Shown here one piece after another: positions 32,676-38,823 of a DNA stretch of 38,823 nt. Origin of the DNA: Gemmatimonadaceae bacterium (GTDB lineage Bacteria > Gemmatimonadota > Gemmatimonadetes > Gemmatimonadales > Gemmatimonadaceae); NCBI GenBank assembly GCA_025929535.1, contig JAICLZ010000040.1, forward strand, positions 1 through 38,823, given 5' to 3'. The position numbers and the translations under genes are program-made. How positions within the stretch are numbered: the stretch's first letter is position 1; every line of letters begins with the position of its first letter. A model generated the notes under the pieces. The model did no database searches, was not told where the DNA came from, and saw only the letters and a list, made by a program, of their open reading frames with translations.

Positions 32676-34048
32676 TTCCCGCGGAGTGGAAGTCGGGCGA
32701 GGCGGCCGTGATCGGACTCGGGCGAAGCGGCGTGAACGCGGCGCTGCTCCTCGCGCGCGACGGCGTGCGCGTGTACGCATCGGACGGCGGCGGCGACGCT
32801 GCCGCGGAGGCGGGCGCGACGCGGCTGCGCGAGGCCGGCATCGATGCGGGTGCCGGGGCGCACGACCTCGAGCGCATCGCGCGCGCAGCGGTCGTGATCG
32901 CGAGTCCCGGCGTGCCACCGGACGCGCCGCCGCTCGCAGCAGCCCGCGCGGCGCACGTACCGGTCGTGAGCGAGATCGAAGTGGCGCTCCGCGCGCTCGA
33001 CGGCATTCGCTACATCGCGATCACCGGCACCAACGGCAAGACCACCACCACGGCGCTGATCGGCCATCTCCTGCGCTCGGTTGGCAAGCGCGTGGCCGAT
33101 GCCGGAAACATCGGCACGCCGCTCACCGAGATCGCGCTCCGCGAGGATCGCCCGGAGTGGATCGCCCTCGAGCTGTCGTCGTTTCAGCTGCACGATACGC
33201 CGAGCGTGGATCCCGCGGTGGGCGTGCTGACCAATCTCGCGCCGGATCACCTCGACCGGTACGCCACGGCCGAGGAGTACTACGGCGACAAGGCGCTCCT
33301 CTTTCGCAACGCGAACGAGCAGTCCACCTGGGTGCTCAATGCGGACGATGCAGGGGTGATGACCATGGCCGCGGGCGTGGCCGGCGCGCATCGCGGCTTC
33401 GGCATCGCGAGCGCGATCGCCGAGATGCGGTTCGTGCAGGAGGGAAGCGGGGGGGAGATCCGCTGGAATGGCGCAAAGGTTCTCGCGCGTGAGGAATTGC
33501 CGCTGCTCGGCGACCACAACGTCATGAATGCGATGGCGGCATCGCTCGCGGTGATCTCGGCGGATCCGGCGCACACCACGCGCAACGCGCTCGCGCGCAT
33601 CGCGGATGGGCTGCGCTCCTTTCGCGCGCCGCCACACCGCCTCGAGATGGTGGGCGAGCGCGGCGGCGTGCTCTGGATCAACGACTCCAAGGCCACGAAC
33701 ATCAGCTCCACGCAGGTCGCGATCGATGGGATGACGCGCCCCACCGTGCTGCTGCTCGGGGGCCGTCACAAGGGCGAGCCGTACACGGCGCTCGCGCGCG
33801 GACTCGAGCGCCATGTGCGCGTGGTGCTCGCGTACGGCGAGTCGGCGTCGATCATCGAGAAGGATCTCGACGGAATCGTGCCGGTGGAGCGGCTCGGCCG
33901 CGACTTCGCGGAGGTCGTGGCGCGCGCACGCGCGCTCGCGAAGCCGGGAGATGTCGTGCTCCTCTCGCCGGCGTGCTCCAGCTACGACATGTTCCGCAAC
34001 TACGAGGAGCGGGGCGCGGCCTTTCGCCGGCTCGCCGGCGCGGCGTGA
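32672..34048 (+). CDS. murD: UDP-MurNAc-L-alanine:D-glutamate ligase MurD
   Basis: MurD adds D-glutamate to UDP-MurNAc-L-alanine. The 458-residue protein has a Rossmann-like start (AAVIGLGRSGVNAALLLARD), VVIASPGVPP, ATP-binding TGTNGKTTTTALI, ALELSSFQLHDT, NLAPDHLDRY and the C-terminal INDSKATNISST and LLLGGRHKGEPY. These are the standard markers separating MurD from MurC, E and F. The ATG at 32672 overlaps the mraY stop (ATGA), and the stop overlaps the GTG of ftsW. Confidence 0.97.
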   Translation: MIPAEWKSGEAAVIGLGRSGVNAALLLARDGVRVYASDGGGDAAAEAGATRLREAGIDAGAGAHDLERIARAAVVIASPGVPPDAPPLAAARAAHVPVVSEIEVALRALDGIRYIAITGTNGKTTTTALIGHLLRSVGKRVADAGNIGTPLTEIALREDRPEWIALELSSFQLHDTPSVDPAVGVLTNLAPDHLDRYATAEEYYGDKALLFRNANEQSTWVLNADDAGVMTMAAGVAGAHRGFGIASAIAEMRFVQEGSGGEIRWNGAKVLAREELPLLGDHNVMNAMAASLAVISADPAHTTRNALARIADGLRSFRAPPHRLEMVGERGGVLWINDSKATNISSTQVAIDGMTRPTVLLLGGRHKGEPYTALARGLERHVRVVLAYGESASIIEKDLDGIVPVERLGRDFAEVVARARALAKPGDVVLLSPACSSYDMFRNYEERGAAFRRLAGAA

Positions 34049-35223
34049 CGACGTCGCCGCCGGCCGTGCGCGAACGGTGGCGGATGACGCTCGAGGCCCG
34101 CGCACTGATCATCGTCACCGGTGTCATCCTCGCCTTCGGGCTCGCGGTGCTCTACAGCGCGAGCGCATTGCTCTCGGTGCGCGAAAACCACGGGAGCATG
34201 CACTATCTGCTGCTCCAGCTCTCGGGCGTCGCGATCGGGATCGTGCTCTTCGCTATCGCCGCGAAGGTGGATGCCGAGCGATGGCGAGGGTGGGCGTGGC
34301 CGCTGCTGGCGATCGCGTTCGTGCTCCTGCTCATCCCCGTGCTCCCAGTACCCAACAGCATCGCGCCTCGCTTTCACGGCTCGCGGCGCTGGGTGAACAT
34401 CGGATTTCTCTTTCAGTCGTCGGAGTTCGCGAAGCTCGCCGCTATCGTGTGGACGGCCATGCTCATCGTGAAGAAGGGCGACAAGCTGCGGCGCCTCACG
34501 AAGGGGCTGCTTCCCTTCGTTCTGGTGCTCGCCGTGCTGAACGTCCTCGTCATCCTCGAGCCCGATCTGTCGATGGCGATGACCTTCACCCTCATCATGG
34601 GGATCATGCTCTTTGCTGGCGGCGTTCGCATCGGGCACGTCGTCTTTCTTGGGATCGTCGCGATCCCGCTGCTGTGGCGCCAGGTGGAGCACGTCCAGTA
34701 CGCGCTGCTCAGGATGACGAGCTTTCTCAATCCGGGGAATGCGCCGGTCGAGGCGGGCTACCAGCTCAAGCAGTCGCTCATCGCGGTGGGCTCGGGCGGC
34801 CTGTTCGGAGTGGGCTTCGGCATGGGCCGGCAACAGCTCGGCTTCGTGCCCTTTCCGTACAACGATTTCATCGGCGCGAACATCGGAGAGGAGTGGGGCT
34901 TCCTCGGCATCCTCTTCATCACGCTGGTGTTCGTGGCGTACGGATGGATCGGATTCCGCATCGCAAAGCAGGCGCGCACCACCTTCCAGCAGCTGCTCGC
35001 GATCGGGATCACGTTCATGACCGTGAGCACCGCGTTCCTGCACATCGGCGTGGTCATCGGGCTGCTTCCCACCACCGGGCTGACGCTCCCGTTCGTGAGC
35101 TTCGGCCGCACGAATCTCGTGATGTCAATTCTGATGACGGGCATTCTCGTGAACATCGCGAGCACGCGCGAGCGCCTCGTGGGCTCGCAGGCGACGAATC
35201 CACTCGAGCGCGCTCCCGCATGA
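34045..35223 (+). CDS. ftsW: Septal peptidoglycan glycosyltransferase FtsW (SEDS)
   Basis: FtsW polymerises glycan strands at the septum together with FtsI. The 392-residue protein has about ten membrane helices and the SEDS segments SRRWVNIGFLFQSSEFAKLA, ILEPDLSMAM, YQLKQSLIAVGSGGLFGVGF and PTTGLTLPFVSFG. The usual Ser-Tyr-Gly of the last motif is Ser-Phe-Gly here. I chose the GTG at 34045, which overlaps the murD stop (GTGA); ATG 34084 would remove 13 mostly polar residues and is the other possibility. The stop overlaps murG. Confidence 0.95.
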   Translation: MTTSPPAVRERWRMTLEARALIIVTGVILAFGLAVLYSASALLSVRENHGSMHYLLLQLSGVAIGIVLFAIAAKVDAERWRGWAWPLLAIAFVLLLIPVLPVPNSIAPRFHGSRRWVNIGFLFQSSEFAKLAAIVWTAMLIVKKGDKLRRLTKGLLPFVLVLAVLNVLVILEPDLSMAMTFTLIMGIMLFAGGVRIGHVVFLGIVAIPLLWRQVEHVQYALLRMTSFLNPGNAPVEAGYQLKQSLIAVGSGGLFGVGFGMGRQQLGFVPFPYNDFIGANIGEEWGFLGILFITLVFVAYGWIGFRIAKQARTTFQQLLAIGITFMTVSTAFLHIGVVIGLLPTTGLTLPFVSFGRTNLVMSILMTGILVNIASTRERLVGSQATNPLERAPA

Positions 35224-36335
35224 CCGCGCGGGTGATGTTCGCCGGCGGCGGCACGGGCGGACATCTCTATCCGGGGCTCGCGATCGCGCGCGCGCTCGTG
35301 CGCCTGGCGCCGGAGGTGCAGCCGTTCTTCGTTGGTGCGCTCCGCGGGATCGAGCGCGATGTGCTCCCAAAAACGGAGTTCGAGCATCTGCTGCTCGATC
35401 TCCATCCCATCTACAGGCAGCAGCCCTGGAAGAGCTGGCGAACGGCGCGCGGTCTCGGGAGCGCGTGGCGCGCGCTCGCGAGGGAGCATCGCGCGCACCC
35501 GTCGGCCACCGTCATCGGCACCGGCGGCTACGCCTCCGGCGCCGCGCTCGCGTTTGCGCTCGCGCACGAGATCCCGATGCAGCTGCAGGAGCAGAACTCG
35601 GTGCCCGGGATCACGACGCGCTTCTTCGCGCGCCACGCGCGTGCCGTGTACCTCGGTTATCCCGAGGCGGAGGCGAAGCTGCACCCGGGCGTGCACACGC
35701 AGCTGTTCGACAGCGGGAATCCGATAGAGCCGCCGCCCACTCCGCGTCCTTCGCGCGCGGAGTCGCGCGCCGCGTGGGGCTTTCCGCCGAACGATGGCTC
35801 CGTGGTGCTCGCGTTCGGCGGAAGCCAGGGCGCGCGTCCGCTCAACGACGCGATCGCATCGCTGCTCGATGTTGGCCTTCCGCCCGGAGTGCGGATGATC
35901 TGGGGAACCGGGCAGGGCAGCTACGATCGGTATTCGCGCCACGAGTCGGAGACCGTGCGCGTGCGTCCGTATCTCTCGCCCATCCACAGCGCGTATGCGG
36001 CCGCGGATCTCGCGCTCACGCGGGCGGGCGCGCTCACGGTGGCCGAGCTTTGCGCATGGGGAATTCCATCGATTCTGGTACCGCTTCCCACGGCGGCAGC
36101 CGACCATCAGCGCGCGAACGCGCGTGCACTGGAGGCCGCGGGCGCGGCAGTGTCGCTGGAGCAATCCGGGCTCTCGGCCGCCACGCTCGGGGCTGCGCTG
36201 CGCGACCTGCTCAGCGCGCCAGCCACACTCGGAGCAATGGCAGAGTCTGCCAGCTCACGCGGCCGCCCGGATGCAGCGGAGCGCATTGCCAGTTGGATAC
36301 TTAGCGTGTCACAGCTCAAGTCGGTTGGCGCTTGA
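35220..36335 (+). CDS. murG: UDP-GlcNAc:lipid I N-acetylglucosaminyltransferase MurG
   Basis: MurG converts lipid I to lipid II on the inner face of the membrane. The 371-residue GT28 protein starts with the glycine-rich loop VMFAGGGTGGHLYPGLAIAR, then IGTGGYASGAALAF, LQEQNSVPGITTRFFA, the second-domain loop LAFGGSQGARPLND and the donor-site ALTRAGALTVAELCAWGIPS followed by PTAAADHQRANA. The ATG at 35220 overlaps the ftsW stop (ATGA). Unlike most junctions here, 37 bases separate it from the next gene, and these hold a likely promoter. Confidence 0.97.
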   Translation: MTARVMFAGGGTGGHLYPGLAIARALVRLAPEVQPFFVGALRGIERDVLPKTEFEHLLLDLHPIYRQQPWKSWRTARGLGSAWRALAREHRAHPSATVIGTGGYASGAALAFALAHEIPMQLQEQNSVPGITTRFFARHARAVYLGYPEAEAKLHPGVHTQLFDSGNPIEPPPTPRPSRAESRAAWGFPPNDGSVVLAFGGSQGARPLNDAIASLLDVGLPPGVRMIWGTGQGSYDRYSRHESETVRVRPYLSPIHSAYAAADLALTRAGALTVAELCAWGIPSILVPLPTAAADHQRANARALEAAGAAVSLEQSGLSAATLGAALRDLLSAPATLGAMAESASSRGRPDAAERIASWILSVSQLKSVGA

Positions 36336-36361
36336 GCCGTCGCTCTCGCGCGCGCTATATT
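36332..36361 (+). promoter_or_regulatory. Internal promoter before murC
   Basis: TTGAGC (36332-36337) and TATATT (36356-36361) are 18 bases apart, and the -35 box covers the murG stop codon. The murC ATG is 11 bases beyond the -10 box, leaving a leader of only about 5 bases; GGAAG at 36362-36366 could serve as ribosome site for readthrough mRNA. This is the only real gap within the cluster. Confidence 0.6.
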
Positions 36362-36372
36362 GGAAGCGCCGC

Positions 36373-37752
36373 ATGACACGTTTCGACGTCCACGATCCTC
36401 GTCCCGTTCACTTCGTCGGCATCGCCGGCGCAGGAATGAGCGCGCTCGCCGAGCTGCTCGCCCGGCGCGGGATCACTGTCACCGGCTGCGATGCCAGCCC
36501 CAACCGCAACGAGGCGCTCGAGAAGCTCGGGATTGCCGTCGAGCCTCGTCACGATTCGGCCCATGTGACCGGAGCGCAGGCTGTGGTCGCCACGTCGGCC
36601 ATGCCGCGCGATCACGCCGAGCTCGCCAGGGCGCGCGAGCTTGGAATCCCGGTGATCCGGCGCGCCGAAGCGCTGGCGGGCGCGGTGGAGACCGGCAAGA
36701 CGATCTGCATCGCCGGCACCCACGGGAAAACGACCACCACCGTGATGACCACCGAGGCGCTCACGGCTGCGGGAGCGGATCCGACCGGAGTTGTGGGCGG
36801 CCGCGTCGCCACGTGGGGCGGCAACCTGAGTCGCGGCGGCGACGAGCTGTTCGTCGTCGAAGCCGACGAGTACGACCGCTCGTTTCTCGCGCTGTCACCA
36901 ACCGTCGCGACGATCACGAACGTCGAGGCCGATCACCTGGACATCTACCGCGATCTGGACGACATCCGCGGCGCCTTCGCCCAGTTCGCGTCGCGCGCGC
37001 GCGCGGTCGTGGTGTGCGCGGATGATCCCGGCGCCTCGTCCATCACGCTCGAGGCAACGGCGGAGATCGTGCGGTACGGGCTCGGATCGCCGGACGCACG
37101 ACTGGTCGCACGCGATCTTCGAAGCGTGGATGGCGGAAGCGTCTTCATCGCCGTGTACGATGGAAGCGAGGAAAGCGAGATCCGCCTGCGCGTGCCGGGC
37201 ACGCACAACGTGCTCAACGCGCTCGCAGCACTCGGCAGCGGGCGCGCGCTCGGTGTTCCGCTCGGCGCGATGGCGCCGGGGCTGGCGGCGTTCGGGGGTG
37301 TCGACCGGCGATTCCAGCGGCTGGGCGAGGCGCGGGGCGTGGCGGTGGTGGACGATTACGCGCACCATCCCACCGAGATTCGCGCCACGCTGGCTGCCGC
37401 GCGGGCGGCATTTCCCGGACGGCGCATCATCGCGGCCTTTCAGCCGCATCTCTACTCGCGCACGCGCGATTTTGCCGGCGACTTCGGGGGCGCCCTCGCC
37501 GCCGCGGACACGATCTACCTCACCGAGATCTACGGCGCGCGCGAGCAGCCGATCAGCGGAGTCACCGCCGCGCTCATCGATGGAGCCGCGCGCGATGCGG
37601 GGCGCGCCGTGACCTGGCGCGGAGAGCGCGGCGCGCTGGCGGCTGCGCTCGCGGCTGGCACCGAGCCTGGCGATGTCGTGCTCACGCTGGGCGCGGGAGA
37701 CATCACGCGCACGGGTCCCGAGCTGCTGGCGCTGCTCTCGGGCGCGCCGTGA
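36373..37752 (+). CDS. murC: UDP-MurNAc:L-alanine ligase MurC
   Basis: MurC adds the first amino acid of the stem peptide. The 459-residue protein has the N-terminal HFVGIAGAGMSALAELL, VVATSAMP, ATP-binding AGTHGKTTTTVM, VVEADEYDRSFL, TNVEADHLDIY and the C-terminal VVDDYAHHPTEIRATL with FQPHLYSRT. These are specific to MurC. The ATG at 36373 is preceded by GGAAG and a candidate promoter. ftsQ overlaps its stop directly; murB and ddl, which often follow murC, are not here and must lie elsewhere if present. Confidence 0.97.
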   Translation: MTRFDVHDPRPVHFVGIAGAGMSALAELLARRGITVTGCDASPNRNEALEKLGIAVEPRHDSAHVTGAQAVVATSAMPRDHAELARARELGIPVIRRAEALAGAVETGKTICIAGTHGKTTTTVMTTEALTAAGADPTGVVGGRVATWGGNLSRGGDELFVVEADEYDRSFLALSPTVATITNVEADHLDIYRDLDDIRGAFAQFASRARAVVVCADDPGASSITLEATAEIVRYGLGSPDARLVARDLRSVDGGSVFIAVYDGSEESEIRLRVPGTHNVLNALAALGSGRALGVPLGAMAPGLAAFGGVDRRFQRLGEARGVAVVDDYAHHPTEIRATLAAARAAFPGRRIIAAFQPHLYSRTRDFAGDFGGALAAADTIYLTEIYGAREQPISGVTAALIDGAARDAGRAVTWRGERGALAAALAAGTEPGDVVLTLGAGDITRTGPELLALLSGAP

Positions 37753-38453
37753 AGCGCCTGCTCGGCGACATCCGCGAGATTCGCTGGCGAACGGTGGGCA
37801 TTGTCGCGGCGCTGCTCGCCGTGCTCGCCGCGCCATGGTGGGGACCGCCTTTCCTGTCGCATCTCTCGTTCTTTCGCGTCCACAACGTGGAAGTGTCGGG
37901 CTATCGCTATGTGCAACCACAGGACGTGCTCGAGCGTCTACGTGTCGACACCACCACCAGCGTGTGGACCGATCTGAGTGAGCTGGAGCATCGCGTCGAA
38001 ATGCATCCGCAGATAAAATCAGCGACAGTGGAGCGGGATCTTCCCGGCACGCTCGTCGTCCGCGTCACCGAAAATCCGCCGATCGCCTACGTCACCACCT
38101 CGCAAGGCTTGCGGGCGGTCGACAAGGATGGTCGCTTTCTCCCGATCGATCCGAGTCGAATCGCCATCGATCTGCCGGTGCTCGCCAGGGCGGACACCGC
38201 GCTCCTGCATTTGCTCGCCGACGTCCGAAGCGTGAGTCCTGCGCTCTTCGGTGAAATCAGCGACATTCGGAGAACGGGAGGAACCGACATCGCACTCACG
38301 CTGCACTCCGCACAGGTCCGGGCGCTCGCGGGCATCTCCGCGCAGCGGCTCACCGACATTCTCCCCGTCGAGGCGGATCTCGCGCGCCGCAAGGCACGCG
38401 TGACCGAGCTCGATCTGCGCTTTCGTGATCAGGTCATCGCCAGGACGCAATGA
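37749..38453 (+). CDS. ftsQ: Cell division protein FtsQ/DivIB
   Basis: FtsQ is a bitopic membrane protein that links early and late divisome parts through FtsB and FtsL. The 234-residue product has a short basic cytoplasmic part, one membrane helix (about 15-33), a POTRA domain starting FFRVHNVEVSGYRYVQPQDV and a beta domain to the end, with ERDLPGTLVVRVTENPPIAY and VDKDGRFLPID. The GTG at 37749 overlaps the murC stop (GTGA). Its end overlaps ftsA (ATGA). Confidence 0.93.
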   Translation: MKRLLGDIREIRWRTVGIVAALLAVLAAPWWGPPFLSHLSFFRVHNVEVSGYRYVQPQDVLERLRVDTTTSVWTDLSELEHRVEMHPQIKSATVERDLPGTLVVRVTENPPIAYVTTSQGLRAVDKDGRFLPIDPSRIAIDLPVLARADTALLHLLADVRSVSPALFGEISDIRRTGGTDIALTLHSAQVRALAGISAQRLTDILPVEADLARRKARVTELDLRFRDQVIARTQ

Positions 38454-38823
38454 ATCCCGAACGATTGGTCGCCGGGCTCGACATAGGCTCTTCCCGCACC
38501 ACCGCCATCATCGCCGAAGCGGTGGGGGACTTTCCCCACGCGCCGTCGCTCAAGATCCTGGGCGTGGGGAATGCACGCACCGCGGGGATGCGGCGTGGAG
38601 TCGTCTCCGACATCAAGGAGACCACGCAGTCGATTCAGAAGGCGATGCGCGAGGCCGAGCGAATGGCGGGCGTGCAGGTGGATGGCGTGTACGCGGGGAT
38701 CGCGGGCGAGCACGTGGAGGCGATGAACAGCTCCGGTGTGGTCGCGGTGAACGGCGATGAAGTGACGCGCTCGGACATCGACCGCGCGAACGAGGTCGCG
38801 CGCACGCAGCCGATCGCGACCGA
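38450..38823 (+). CDS. ftsA: Cell division actin-like protein FtsA (3' end outside window)
   Basis: FtsA anchors FtsZ to the membrane. The first 124 residues are visible and stay open to the window edge. The phosphate-binding start reads LVAGLDIGSSRTTAII, followed by GMRRGVVSDIKETTQSIQKA and the 1C-domain segment VYAGIAGEHVEAMNSSG, all typical. The ATG at 38450 overlaps the ftsQ stop (ATGA). ftsZ would be expected next, beyond the window. Confidence 0.95.
   Translation, partial: MNPERLVAGLDIGSSRTTAIIAEAVGDFPHAPSLKILGVGNARTAGMRRGVVSDIKETTQSIQKAMREAERMAGVQVDGVYAGIAGEHVEAMNSSGVVAVNGDEVTRSDIDRANEVARTQPIAT

Noticed and set aside
38425-38760. A 111-codon plus-strand frame at the right edge
   Set aside because: It is out of frame with ftsA, which is recognisable from 38450, and its product is Arg/Gly-rich shadow sequence.

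Overview
The window is a gene-dense, very G+C-rich stretch of bacterial chromosome. Every gene I can support lies on the plus strand. The mix of a meso-diaminopimelate type murein gene set, PATAN/DUF4388 proteins, MglA-type GTPase, many TPR proteins and frequent GTG starts fits an environmental Gram-negative bacterium. Gemmatimonadota is my best guess, but this is inference from style; there is no rRNA or other decisive marker. No intergenic stretch exceeds about 125 bases.

Region 1 (1-16968) is one tightly packed, translationally coupled run of 17 genes. It opens inside cheA, whose 5' part lies outside the window, and continues with cheC, a 914-residue TPR protein, a DUF4388-TPR protein, a TPR-Roadblock protein, two small Roadblock/LC7-like proteins, an MglA-like GTPase, a protein made of two DnaA-type AAA+ domains without a DNA-binding domain, a second DUF4388-TPR protein, cheR, cheD, cheB, two cheW genes, a coiled-coil/TPR protein and a membrane-anchored zincin. 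It combines a full chemosensory signalling and adaptation core with a polarity-type GTPase module, PATAN adaptors and a DnaA-like ATPase. No chemoreceptor and no stand-alone CheY is visible. This is the best candidate for an undescribed system. CheA also carries five tandem copies of a nine-residue motif in its linker.

Region 2 (16969-23212) is a sugar module: a one-chain EIIA(Glc)-HPr-EI phosphotransferase, a PtsG-like glucose IICB permease with an extra IIB-like domain lacking the active cysteine, and a lipoprotein-type trehalase. Trehalose would be split outside the cytoplasm, and the glucose imported and phosphorylated by the two PTS proteins.

Region 3 (23213-25501) holds a 58-residue two-helix membrane protein behind a near-consensus, apparently leaderless promoter, tRNA-Val(UAC), a secreted TPR protein and a clear intrinsic terminator.

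Region 4 (25502-38823) is the division and cell wall (dcw) cluster in the order rsmH, ftsL, ftsI (with PASTA), murE, murF, mraY, murD, ftsW, murG, murC, ftsQ, ftsA (cut by the window end). mraZ is not upstream of rsmH, and murB and ddl are not between murC and ftsQ. Almost all junctions are 1-19 base overlaps. An internal promoter probably lies before murC.
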